A DNA stretch of 7,048 nucleotides from Treponema sp. (GCA_017613485.1 JAGADS010000188.1:1-7048), one strand, 5' to 3'; shown: positions 1-5,915, counted from the stretch's first letter. Notes: generated from the sequence alone by a model not told the origin. Translations and numbers: made by a program.

Positions 1-90
1 CAGACATGACAAAACCACCGAGGCCGCAATTAGCATCAGTGGTCTTAAAAGCGTATGTAATCCTGATTTACTTTTCTTTTTAATATTCAA
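1..90 (-). CDS. N-terminal fragment of a membrane-anchored or lipoprotein gene, cut by the window edge
   Basis: Thirty codons are open from a TTG at 90-88 to the window edge. The TTG overlaps the nusB stop (TGA at 89-87), and the purine-rich end of nusB (GGAAAGAGAAAGAAAG) could serve as its ribosome binding site, as expected for translational coupling. The peptide has a basic start (NIKKKSKSG) followed by a hydrophobic run (LMLIAASVVLSC). This is either the first membrane helix of an inner-membrane protein or a signal peptide ending in a relaxed spirochaetal lipobox (V-L-S-C). An ATG at codon 19 would remove the basic region and is less likely. The function cannot be named from this fragment. 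Its position makes it the distal gene of the foldase-nusB operon. Confidence 0.5.
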   Translation of the reverse strand, partial: MNIKKKSKSGLHTLLRPLMLIAASVVLSCL

Positions 91-503
91 CTTTCTTTCT
101 CTTTCCTGATATTGTCCAGAACCGCATTTATAAACTTATAGGATTCGTCTGCTCCATATTCCCTGGCAATGTCTATGGCTTCGTCTATGACAATTGTCGG
201 ATGAATTTCTGGCTGGAACAAAAGCGAGTAAGAGCTTATACGGAGAATTGCAAGAGATACTTTGTTCACCCTGCTGAATTCCCAGTTCTGTGATAAGTGA
301 GCCTTAATCGCATTATCGACTTCTTCTATATGATTGATTGTTCCGGAAATAAGAATACGGGCAAAATCAACGGTATCCGCATCTTTTTCGGATTCCTTAA
401 GATCTGCCCATTCCAATTTAAGAAGCTGCTCCAGGGTTTCTCCACCCACATCGTATGAGTAGAGAGCCTGGAAAGCTAATATTCTTCCTTTTCTTCGTGA
501 CAC
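87..503 (-). CDS. nusB: Transcription antitermination factor NusB
   Basis: NusB is a small all-helical RNA-binding protein. With NusE (ribosomal protein S10) it binds boxA in rRNA leaders and takes part in antitermination during rRNA transcription. The 138-residue length matches the family (E. coli NusB is about 139). The N-terminus SRRKGRILAFQALYSYD is the typical NusB opening, and the C-terminal half carries the conserved PEIHPTIVIDEAIDIAREYG and SYKFINAVLDNI segments. The start is GTG at 503-501, seven bases after the foldase stop, with a weak upstream site (GGTAGG) formed by the end of that gene, so translation is probably coupled. The next gene begins inside its stop codon. No promoter of its own is visible, and it is probably transcribed from upstream of the foldase gene. 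Confidence 0.95.
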   Translation of the reverse strand: MSRRKGRILAFQALYSYDVGGETLEQLLKLEWADLKESEKDADTVDFARILISGTINHIEEVDNAIKAHLSQNWEFSRVNKVSLAILRISSYSLLFQPEIHPTIVIDEAIDIAREYGADESYKFINAVLDNIRKEKES

Positions 504-510
504 TTTGAAC

Positions 511-1602
511 CTACCAGCTTAGCAGTTTTGTCAACTCTGCACCGGTTTTCTTGCGGTCTACGTTGGCTGTTGTGTCAAGGTTCTTTGCCATGTCCTGAAT
601 AGCCTGTGTAAGGTAAGTTTCCTGTTTCTGTGCCGTAAGGTTCTGCTTGATGTAATCGTATACGGTAATGGTTGTCTCAGGCTGAATCAAGTCGCTGAGA
701 GTGAGCATTTTTGCCTCATACTTCTTCTTTACGACATAGAACTGATACTGTGTTGAATTCTCATCAACAGGGCTTACATATCCGATGCTGCGGTTGAACA
801 GCTCAACAAGCTTGTCCATGGACCAGCCCATCTGCTGTGCCATTGTAGAGCTCTTTTCAATAAGAACTTTTCCAGCCTGATAGGTTTTTCCGTTGTCTGC
901 GGAATTCACCAGGGAATCTTCCTTTGAGCTGTCTTTCTGATACTGGTTGCGGAGGTCTGTGATTGTTGCCTTTGCCTTTACCGCATCACTTCCCTTTGGA
1001 ACGACTACCAGGAAAAGAGTGAGCATATCGCTTCTGACAAGCTGTGATTTGTTTACATCGTACCAGTTGCGGATCTCTGTGTCTGTTGCGGCAATCTTCT
1101 GCAGGTCTGACTGTTTCTGTGAAAGAACGTACTGCTGCATGGTAAGCTGATTCTTGATTGTTGCCTTAAAATCTGCAAGAGACATACCGTATGTTGCCTG
1201 GATGAATTCACTGAGTGTCTTGCCTGTCTGACTCTTGATGAGGTCAGAAAGCTGTGATTCCGTAATCTGCTGACCCAGCTGCTGTGCAAATGAGTTGATG
1301 AATGCTGCATCAACCTGTGAGTCGCTTATGGAAAGTCCTGCTTTAGCGGCAGCCTGTATAATAAGCTTTTCCTGAATCATTGTGTCCAGAAGCTGCTTGC
1401 GCTGATCTACTGTGAGGGTTTGTTTTGAACCTAAATTCTCAGCCTGCTTTTCAAGAGCTGAAACACGGCTTTTAAGCTGCTTTAGTGTAATTGTCTCTGA
1501 CTTGTTAAGCTTTACCACGGCCAGTGGCTGCAGGTCATTCTGAGCAAAAGCCGATACAGCAATAGACAAAAATAATGCGATTCCAATAGCTCTACGTTTC
1601 AT
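511..1602 (-). CDS. Exported SurA/PrsA-like peptidyl-prolyl isomerase-type chaperone
   Basis: This is a periplasmic foldase-like protein, 363 residues from ATG 1602-1600. That start is preferred over an in-frame TTG at 1623 because AGAGGAAGG lies directly before it and it opens a clean signal peptide: MKRR, a hydrophobic core, then a cut after AFA before QND (about residue 20). The mature protein begins with the helical, Gln/Lys-rich SurA_N-type domain (about 25-170), including RKQLLDTMIQEKLIIQAAAKAGL and a FINSFAQQLGQQIT region, followed by NWYDVNKSQL, which normally leads into a parvulin domain. The parvulin part (about 190-300) is degenerate: I do not see the usual SHIL start or a GGxLG motif, although SIGYVSPVDENSTQYQFYVVKKK resembles the parvulin end. 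It may therefore be mainly a chaperone. It corresponds in kind to the treponemal 'basic membrane protein' next to alaS, which I recall but have not verified. Confidence 0.8.
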   Translation of the reverse strand: MKRRAIGIALFLSIAVSAFAQNDLQPLAVVKLNKSETITLKQLKSRVSALEKQAENLGSKQTLTVDQRKQLLDTMIQEKLIIQAAAKAGLSISDSQVDAAFINSFAQQLGQQITESQLSDLIKSQTGKTLSEFIQATYGMSLADFKATIKNQLTMQQYVLSQKQSDLQKIAATDTEIRNWYDVNKSQLVRSDMLTLFLVVVPKGSDAVKAKATITDLRNQYQKDSSKEDSLVNSADNGKTYQAGKVLIEKSSTMAQQMGWSMDKLVELFNRSIGYVSPVDENSTQYQFYVVKKKYEAKMLTLSDLIQPETTITVYDYIKQNLTAQKQETYLTQAIQDMAKNLDTTANVDRKKTGAELTKLLSW

Positions 1603-1631
1603 AAAACCTTCCTCTTTAACCAAAAGACTTC

Positions 1632-1652
1632 GGACATGCTAAATGCCTGTCC
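1632..1652 (-). other. Hairpin in the leader of the foldase gene
   Basis: GGACA (1632-1636) and TGTCC (1648-1652) are inverted. After one mismatch an inner GC/GC pair closes a TAAAT loop. On the minus strand it sits about 30 bases before the foldase start, between a candidate -10 and the Shine-Dalgarno. No T-run follows in that direction, so it is not an obvious terminator. Its role is unknown. Confidence 0.35.
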
Positions 1653-1661
1653 TGTTTCATA

Positions 1662-1670
1662 AATATAACA
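1662..1670 (-). promoter_or_regulatory. Candidate extended -10 promoter for the foldase-nusB operon
   Basis: Read on the minus strand, TGTTATATT (1670-1662) fits an extended -10 element (TGn followed by TATATT). The hexamer at the expected -35 distance is TAACAA, a poor match, so the call rests on the extended -10 alone. It would give a leader of about 50 nt before the ATG at 1602. Read-through from alaS is an equally valid explanation for expression. Confidence 0.3.
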
Positions 1671-1671
1671 A

Positions 1672-1697
1672 CCCCGCTTGATTTTTGTTACACGGGG
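1672..1697 (-). terminator. Weak stem-loop after alaS
   Basis: CCCCG (1672-1676) and CGGGG (1693-1697) form a 5-bp G+C stem with a 16-nt loop, 14 bases past the alaS stop. On the minus strand it is followed by TTGTTATATTT, a broken T-rich tract. The stem is short and the loop long, so at best it is a partial terminator. A second inverted pair, TAACAA/TTGTTA (1666-1671 and 1685-1690), interleaves with it. Confidence 0.3.
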
Positions 1698-1710
1698 AAA
1701 ATGCAAAATT

Positions 1711-3534
1711 TCAAGAATCCAGCGGTAAACCACCGGAAATCACGGCACGGATACGACGGACACCTGCAGAACTGGACTGTTCCTTTACTATCTTGAAATC
1801 TCCGATCTGAGCCGTGTGCTGAACGTGTGGACCTCCGCAGACTTCCTTGCTGAACCAGTCATTGTCAGGATTCTTTCCAATAGTATAAACCTTGACATCC
1901 TCGCCGTATTTATTCGTAAACAGAGCACGTGCACCTGCATTTTTTGCATCCTCAAGGCTCATAACCTGCATAGTCACAGGCAGATCTTCCTTGATTTTCT
2001 CGTTTACGATATCCTCTACCTTTTTAATCTCTTCTTCTGTCATGGGGCGCTCAAAGGTAAAGTCAAACCTCATGCGCTCGCTTGTAATGTTGCTTCCCTT
2101 CTGTGCAACCTGATCTCCAAGTACGTTGACTAAGGCCTGCTGAAGGAGGTGTGTCGCAGTATGGTACTTTGTGGCAGCCTCTGACTGCTCTGCAAGACCG
2201 CCCTTGTCCTTTCCTGCCTCTACCGTTCTTGACTGTTCCTGATGCTTTTTCTCAGCTTCCTTGAATCCCTCGACATCAACCGTAAATCCGTTTTCTGCAC
2301 CAAGTTCCTCGGTAAGCTCAAGCGGATAGCCGAATGTCTCGTAAAGGTTATATGCAACCTTTCCACTGATGATTTTCTTTGGATTTTTCATAAGGTTTGG
2401 AAGAAGTTTCTGGAATTCAGCCTCGCCTTTTTTAAGGGTAAGACGGAATTTATCCTCTTCTGCCGTAAGTTCCTTGAATACTTTGTCGCGGTTCTGCTCC
2501 AGTTCCGGGTATGCGGCCTTGAAATTCTCTATGACGACAGCAGCAATCTCTGAAAGGAATGATTTTTCAATTCCAAGCTTCATTCCATGACGGACAGTGC
2601 GGCGGATAAGGCGGCGTAGTACATAGCCTGCACCTACATTGGACGGAGAGACACCCCTCTGGTCGCCAAGAATGAATACGGATGCACGTATATGATCTGC
2701 GATGATACGTACGCTCTTGTCTTTTTCCTCGTCTGAGCCATATTTGTATGAGGTCAGCTTTTCAATCTCTGCGATGATAGGCTGGAAAACTTCTGTAAGG
2801 TATACGCTGTTCTTTCCCTGAAGAATACAGTTTGTGCGCTCAAGCCCCATTCCTGTGTCAACGTTTTTCTTTTCAAGCGGAAGGAGGGTCTTTTCATCCA
2901 CGCGGTTATACTGCATGAATACGTTGTTCCAGATTTCCATCCAGTTGGCGCTGTCAGTTCCCTTGTTGCTGCCTTTTGGCGGAAGACCTTCTCCTACCCA
3001 GTAGAAAATCTCGGTGTCAGGACCACATGGACCTGTAGGACCTGCTGCCCACCAGTTGTCACTAGCCGGAAGATATGCAATCTTATCCTCAGGCATTCCG
3101 TTGTCCATCCAGATCTGGGCTGCCTCTTCGTCACGAGGGGCATTCTCATCACCTGCAAAAACAGTTACAGAGAGCTTTTTTGGATCAAGTGCGAGCCAGT
3201 TTGGGCTGGTAAGGAATTCATAGGAATAAGCGATGGATTCCTTCTTGAAATAATCGCCAAGAGACCAGTTTCCCAGCATCTCAAAGCATGTAAGATGGCT
3301 TGGGTCTCCGACTTCATCAATATCACCTGTGCGGATGCATTTCTGGTAGTCAGTGAGCCTTGTTCCAGCGGGATGTTTTTCTCCCAGAAGATATGGAACA
3401 AGAGGATGCATTCCGGCCATAGTGAAAAGAACAGAAGGGTCATTTTCCGGAATCAAAGACTGTCCGGAAATCTCGGCATGATTTTTGCTTTTAAAGAATT
3501 CGATGTATTTAGAACGTAACTCGTTAGCGGTCAT
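1711..3534 (-). CDS. alaS: Alanyl-tRNA synthetase, short form without C-Ala domain
   Basis: This enzyme charges tRNA-Ala with alanine in the cytoplasm and edits mischarged Ser/Gly. The class II catalytic core is complete: the motif 1 region NDPSVLFTMAGM (31-42), KCIRTGDIDEVG (65-76), motif 2 CFEMLGNWSLGDYF (83-96), GPCGPDTEIF (168-177), GMGLER (228-233) and motif 3 GAGYVLRRLIRR (301-312). The editing domain has both zinc-ligand motifs, H458-x3-H462 (HTATH) and C566-x3-H570 (CGGPH, usually CGGTH). The protein stops at 607 residues, just after the editing domain, whereas the E. coli enzyme has about 876. The missing part is the C-terminal C-Ala tRNA-binding/dimerisation domain, whose absence is usual in spirochaetes, so this is not a truncation. 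The ATG at 3534 fits the family N-terminus but has no Shine-Dalgarno before it. Confidence 0.97.
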   Translation of the reverse strand: MTANELRSKYIEFFKSKNHAEISGQSLIPENDPSVLFTMAGMHPLVPYLLGEKHPAGTRLTDYQKCIRTGDIDEVGDPSHLTCFEMLGNWSLGDYFKKESIAYSYEFLTSPNWLALDPKKLSVTVFAGDENAPRDEEAAQIWMDNGMPEDKIAYLPASDNWWAAGPTGPCGPDTEIFYWVGEGLPPKGSNKGTDSANWMEIWNNVFMQYNRVDEKTLLPLEKKNVDTGMGLERTNCILQGKNSVYLTEVFQPIIAEIEKLTSYKYGSDEEKDKSVRIIADHIRASVFILGDQRGVSPSNVGAGYVLRRLIRRTVRHGMKLGIEKSFLSEIAAVVIENFKAAYPELEQNRDKVFKELTAEEDKFRLTLKKGEAEFQKLLPNLMKNPKKIISGKVAYNLYETFGYPLELTEELGAENGFTVDVEGFKEAEKKHQEQSRTVEAGKDKGGLAEQSEAATKYHTATHLLQQALVNVLGDQVAQKGSNITSERMRFDFTFERPMTEEEIKKVEDIVNEKIKEDLPVTMQVMSLEDAKNAGARALFTNKYGEDVKVYTIGKNPDNDWFSKEVCGGPHVQHTAQIGDFKIVKEQSSSAGVRRIRAVISGGLPLDS

Positions 3535-3542
3535 AATGCAAT

Positions 3543-3578
3543 ATAATAGAATATAAAAGCCCTTTAGTCAATCGTCAA
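3543..3578 (-). promoter_or_regulatory. Two overlapping sigma70-type promoters for alaS, nearly leaderless
   Basis: On the minus strand, promoter 1 is TTGACG (3578-3573), a 17-bp spacer and TATATT (3555-3550). Promoter 2 is TTGACT (3571-3566), a 17-bp spacer and TATTAT (3548-3543). The two are offset by seven bases through the repeat TTGACgaTTGACT. Promoter 2 leaves only eight bases between the -10 and the alaS ATG, so its transcript would start at or within a base or two of the start codon. Promoter 1 would give roughly a 9-nt leader. No Shine-Dalgarno exists in the gap. The -35 of promoter 1 overlaps the stop codon of the upstream gene. Confidence 0.7.
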
Positions 3579-4075
3579 TTGAACAGCCATGAGAAGTCAA
3601 ACACGGATGAAAGGCCTACATGAGGTGAAATCAAGCTGCCGTTTGTTCCGAAAGAAACCATGCATCCAGCCCTGAGACCAATAAGTTCAGCTAAATGCAG
3701 GAGGACACTTGCATCAGCAACAAAAGCTCCTCCAAGCTGGCTTTGCTCTCCCAGCTGCATGAATCCCTGGACTCCTCCTGCAAGATCTGCATAGAAAAAA
3801 CTGGTAAGATGCCATGAAACGCCGCCTAAAAGATTCAGGTCCAGATAGAAGTTATTGTCAAGACCGCCAAAACCAAAACTGAAATAGATAATCGGTGAAA
3901 TGTCATTGTCCGGTCTAGTATGAAAAGTTGCTCCAAAATCCAGGCCGTATCCCTGCATGGTTCCAAAATGACCGTATCCGTTAACAGAATAAATCGTACC
4001 ATGTTCAGCTTCTACAGCAGATGCAAGAACAGGAAATGCAAATACAAGTGCCAGTGTGATAAAAAATTTCTTCAT
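3575..4075 (-). CDS. Small exported protein, probably outer-membrane barrel-like, family not recognised
   Basis: This is a 166-residue protein with a clear signal peptide: MKKFF, a hydrophobic core and a signal peptidase I site after LASA (about residue 19). The mature part is rich in Gly, Phe, Tyr and Leu in alternating hydrophobic/polar stretches (IIYFSFGFGGLDNNFYLDLN, FYADLAGGVQGFMQL, ISPHVGLSSVFDFSWLFN) and ends in an aromatic-containing strand. This is the look of a small outer-membrane beta-barrel or a barrel-like surface protein, but I do not recognise a family. One Cys (about residue 138) is inconsistent with a lipobox. The start ATG at 4075 has a strong GGAGG (4086-4082) six bases upstream. 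Its transcript comes from a near-consensus promoter through a long, heavily structured leader, which suggests post-transcriptional control. alaS follows 40 bp downstream from its own promoters. Confidence 0.7.
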   Translation of the reverse strand: MKKFFITLALVFAFPVLASAVEAEHGTIYSVNGYGHFGTMQGYGLDFGATFHTRPDNDISPIIYFSFGFGGLDNNFYLDLNLLGGVSWHLTSFFYADLAGGVQGFMQLGEQSQLGGAFVADASVLLHLAELIGLRAGCMVSFGTNGSLISPHVGLSSVFDFSWLFN

Positions 4076-4081
4076 GACAAG

Positions 4082-4094
4082 CCTCCGTAGCGGA
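4082..4094 (-). promoter_or_regulatory. Shine-Dalgarno of the barrel-like gene, partly inside a small hairpin
   Basis: On the minus strand the ribosome binding site GGAGG (4086-4082) overlaps a 4-bp stem, TCCG (4094-4091, read in reverse complement) with CGGA (4087-4084), closed by a 3-nt loop. Three bases of the Shine-Dalgarno are in the stem. The helix is weak alone but could stack on the 12-bp hairpin beginning one base away at 4095. Confidence 0.5.
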
Positions 4095-4206
4095 ACCTCG
4101 AAAAACTTCAGTTTTTCGAGGTAACTTTGAAAATGCGACGTTTAAAAGCCCGTAATTCCGGGCTTTTAAACTCGACTGCAACCTCAGCTAAGTTTTTAGA
4201 GGTTGC
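4095..4206. repeat. Cluster of three consecutive hairpins, candidate palindromic repeat element in the 5' leader
   Basis: Hairpin A has arms 4095-4106 and 4111-4122 (12 bp perfect, loop TTCA). Hairpin B has arms 4140-4152 and 4159-4171 (13 bp perfect, loop TAATTC, core GCCCG/CGGGC flanked by AAAA/TTTT), and CGA/TCG pairs outside a one-base bulge extend it. Hairpin C has arms 4178-4185 and 4199-4206 (8 bp perfect) with inner TAA/TTA pairing. A and C share related arms (AACCTC on the left, GTTTTTnGAGGT on the right), so the block has an A-B-A' layout and its ends can also pair with each other (AACCTC near 4094-4099 with GAGGTT at 4199-4204). It lies wholly in the predicted leader of the gene at 3575-4075. 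Hairpin B has the form of an intrinsic terminator with only four T's. No coding sequence is present. It may be a dispersed REP/MITE-like element, an attenuator or an mRNA stabiliser. Confidence 0.75.
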
Positions 4207-4236
4207 CTATGTCTAAAATCTCCAAAATATAATTAG

Positions 4237-4265
4237 ATTATAACATGGGATATTACAGCGGTCAA
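4237..4265 (-). promoter_or_regulatory. Strong sigma70-type promoter for the barrel-like gene
   Basis: On the minus strand: TTGACC (4265-4260), a 17-bp spacer and TATAAT (4242-4237), with TGT directly before the -10 (extended -10). This is nearly consensus. Transcription would begin near 4230, giving a leader of about 155 nt that contains the whole hairpin cluster. Confidence 0.8.
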
Positions 4266-4298
4266 GGAAAGATTTTGTTTTCTATGTGGGATGAAATG

Positions 4299-4327
4299 TT
4301 GATATTTTAACTGACACACAGTAGAAT
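4299..4327 (+). promoter_or_regulatory. Sigma70-type promoter for the 488-residue exported protein
   Basis: TTGATA (4299-4304), a 17-bp spacer and TAGAAT (4322-4327). The predicted start near 4334 leaves a leader of about 22 nt containing the Shine-Dalgarno GGAGG (4345-4349). It lies back to back with the minus-strand promoter, with 33 bp between the two -35 boxes, so a regulator bound there could affect both. Confidence 0.7.
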
Positions 4328-4355
4328 CAAAACAGATGAAAACCGGAGGATTAAA

Positions 4356-5822
4356 ATGAAAAAAACATTTTTGCTGATCTTTGTGATCTTGTCTGCATGT
4401 GCGGGGCTTTTTGCCGGAGAAAAGGAATATGTGGCAGATAAAACCATCAATGTCCTGCAGGGTTATGCCACAATGGAGATGGACATGGTGAGTTTCGGTG
4501 ACACGGTTTACGAGGCCGTCCTTGGAATGAATCACACAGACTTGTCCAAGGGAACTCCGATTTTCATCAACAAATACATCGGCAACCGATACAATTCAAC
4601 CCTCAAGATAGATGTAGAAGGCTTTGATAACTATGAGTTCAAGGAAAGATACTCGCACTACGATTTCCTTAAGCTTTATGCGCTTGGCCCGAATGAAATA
4701 GTCCTCACCCTTTATTCAGCATTCTCAGACAACCGCTTTGCATTCTTCAGGATTAAGGATGACAGGGTGGTGGCATATAAATCCTACAGCCTTAAAAACC
4801 AAAGTGCTTATGAGACTCAGTACTATGCCTTTGACGGAAAGGATACTGTTTATGTTGCGTTCAACGGTCAGGTGAATTTTAGAGAAACCGGCTGGGATCT
4901 TTTCCTCATGTCATTCGATTTGAACGGTAACTTAAAGAATTCCGTCATGGTTTATACAAACCAGAATGATGAGCTTACAGGTCTTGCCGCCTTTGAGGAC
5001 AATGTATATCTGGAGATAAGAAGGACTTTTGAAAAGCAGGCAGTCGTTCAGCTTGATTCCGAGTTGAATTATAAGAAAATCTGGGCATGCAAGTATGATG
5101 GCTGTGACATCAGGTATATTTATTTAAGAAGCGGCATAGAAACAGCCGAGGGTACATTCCTGGTTGACATGATCATGGAGAATCACGACGAAAGTAAAAG
5201 CCTGGACTATTTATCACGTTTTACTGGAGACGGAGAATTCATCTGCTCATATATTATTGAGGAAAGCACGGAAGATAATGGATTCAACTACTGCAAGGAA
5301 AAAATCAGCGATGAAGGTGTCCTGTATTTCGGTCATAGGACAAAGTATGATCCAAATGACTGGAGCAGCAAGGATGTAAGCTTCACTTCATATTTCATGG
5401 ACTGGGATGGGAACAAGCTTTACGAGAAAAACTACAGGCAGCACGGTGACCTGGAATTCAAGAAATATGCATTTGTGGACGGAAAGTATTTTTGCAGCGG
5501 AGAAAACTATTATGAGTCAACAGGCATTAGCCATATCGCCTACACCTATCTGGTTGACGTTGAGCCACAGGACACTGATTTTGTTCATATAGAAAAATCA
5601 TCTTTTAATCCCCTTGCATCCCCGGAGGATCCTGAACTGGCAGAGATATACAGCAGGGAAATGGAATTCTGGAGTAATGCCGTAAAGGTTGAGCCTATAG
5701 AAATTCCAACATGGGATTTTGGCTACACTATTAAACGCATCCGCTTGTCATTCAGGCATATAAATCCGTTGTCAAAATCGATAACGAAATCCATCCCTCT
5801 TTTTGAGTTCTCAGAGATGTAA
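4356..5822 (+). CDS. Exported protein of unknown function, possible lipoprotein with beta-propeller-like repeats
   Basis: This is a 488-residue protein that I do not recognise. The N-terminus MKKTFLLIFVILSAC contains a good lipobox (LSAC, Cys15), while AGLFA followed by GEK allows a signal peptidase I cut near residue 20, so lipoprotein or soluble periplasmic/surface protein are both possible. The body is rich in Asp, Tyr and Phe and looks all-beta. Several stretches repeat the pattern 'D-x-N/DG-N-x-L-(K/Y)..., then F-x-D-x-x-Y', such as MSFDLNGNLKNSVMVYT, VQLDSELNYKKIW and MDWDGNKLYEKNY, each followed by an AFEDNVYL- or FVDGKYFCSG-type strand. This is suggestive of beta-propeller blades, but that is inference. 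The ATG at 4356 has GGAGG six bases upstream and a well-placed promoter. The gene appears monocistronic, and no convincing intrinsic terminator follows. Confidence 0.75.
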   Translation: MKKTFLLIFVILSACAGLFAGEKEYVADKTINVLQGYATMEMDMVSFGDTVYEAVLGMNHTDLSKGTPIFINKYIGNRYNSTLKIDVEGFDNYEFKERYSHYDFLKLYALGPNEIVLTLYSAFSDNRFAFFRIKDDRVVAYKSYSLKNQSAYETQYYAFDGKDTVYVAFNGQVNFRETGWDLFLMSFDLNGNLKNSVMVYTNQNDELTGLAAFEDNVYLEIRRTFEKQAVVQLDSELNYKKIWACKYDGCDIRYIYLRSGIETAEGTFLVDMIMENHDESKSLDYLSRFTGDGEFICSYIIEESTEDNGFNYCKEKISDEGVLYFGHRTKYDPNDWSSKDVSFTSYFMDWDGNKLYEKNYRQHGDLEFKKYAFVDGKYFCSGENYYESTGISHIAYTYLVDVEPQDTDFVHIEKSSFNPLASPEDPELAEIYSREMEFWSNAVKVEPIEIPTWDFGYTIKRIRLSFRHINPLSKSITKSIPLFEFSEM

Positions 5823-5830
5823 TCTGTTTA

Positions 5831-5880
5831 TCAATAATTTTATTGACATATTTATCTGATAGATGTATCATTATATATAA
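5831..5880. repeat. Inverted repeats over the promoter of the toxin-antitoxin pair (candidate operators)
   Basis: Three perfect inverted repeats overlap the promoter. TCAATA/TATTGA (5831-5836 and 5841-5846, 4-nt gap) covers the -35. TGATA/TATCA (5857-5861 and 5866-5870, 4-nt gap) runs into the -10. The 10-bp palindrome TTATATATAA (5871-5880) lies at the predicted start of transcription. Antitoxins of this type commonly repress their own promoter through such sites. The A+T richness raises the chance of accidental palindromes. Confidence 0.45.
5843..5871 (+). promoter_or_regulatory. Strong sigma70-type promoter for the toxin-antitoxin operon
   Basis: A consensus -35 TTGACA (5843-5848), a 17-bp spacer and TATCAT (5866-5871). 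Transcription would begin near 5878, about 38 nt before the antitoxin start. A strong promoter overlapped by inverted repeats fits a self-repressed toxin-antitoxin operon. Confidence 0.75.
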
Positions 5881-5886
5881 CCACAT

Positions 5887-5902
5887 AATATATCGATATA
5901 TT
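5887..5902. promoter_or_regulatory. 16-bp perfect palindrome in the antitoxin leader, candidate operator
   Basis: AATATATCGATATATT is a perfect 16-bp palindrome placed between the predicted transcription start and the antitoxin Shine-Dalgarno AAGGAGG (5904-5910). Its core TATCGATA resembles the TATC half-sites at 5829, 5853 and 5866. It is a natural candidate for binding by the antitoxin dimer. Confidence 0.5.
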
Positions 5903-5915
5903 TAAGGAGGTTTTT

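Noticed and set aside
1603..1623. Upstream TTG (1623) as the foldase start
   Set aside because: It would place the Shine-Dalgarno AGAGGAAGG inside the coding region and add a charged MVKEEGF stretch before the signal peptide. The ATG at 1602 fits both signals.
1711..3534. alaS as a truncated or frameshifted gene because it is about 270 residues shorter than the E. coli enzyme
   Set aside because: The frame is intact, catalytic and editing motifs are complete, it ends cleanly after the editing domain, and short AlaRS is the norm in spirochaetes as I recall.
4140..4171. Hairpin B as a simple bidirectional terminator between convergent genes
   Set aside because: The flanking genes diverge rather than converge, and a strong minus-strand promoter lies upstream of it, so a plain terminator here would silence the gene at 3575-4075. 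Attenuation or a repeat element explains it better.
4266..4298. A shared operator between the divergent -35 boxes
   Set aside because: I found no convincing inverted or direct repeat in these 33 bases beyond a weak GAAA/TTTC match.
4233..4535. 100-residue minus-strand open frame over the divergent promoters
   Set aside because: It overlaps both promoters and the start of the 488-residue gene, has no ribosome binding site, and its His/Cys-rich composition looks like a shadow of the opposite strand.
5831..5846. TCAATA/TATTGA as the terminator of the 488-residue gene
   Set aside because: It is only a 6-bp A+T-rich stem with no T-tract, and it overlaps the -35 of the next promoter.
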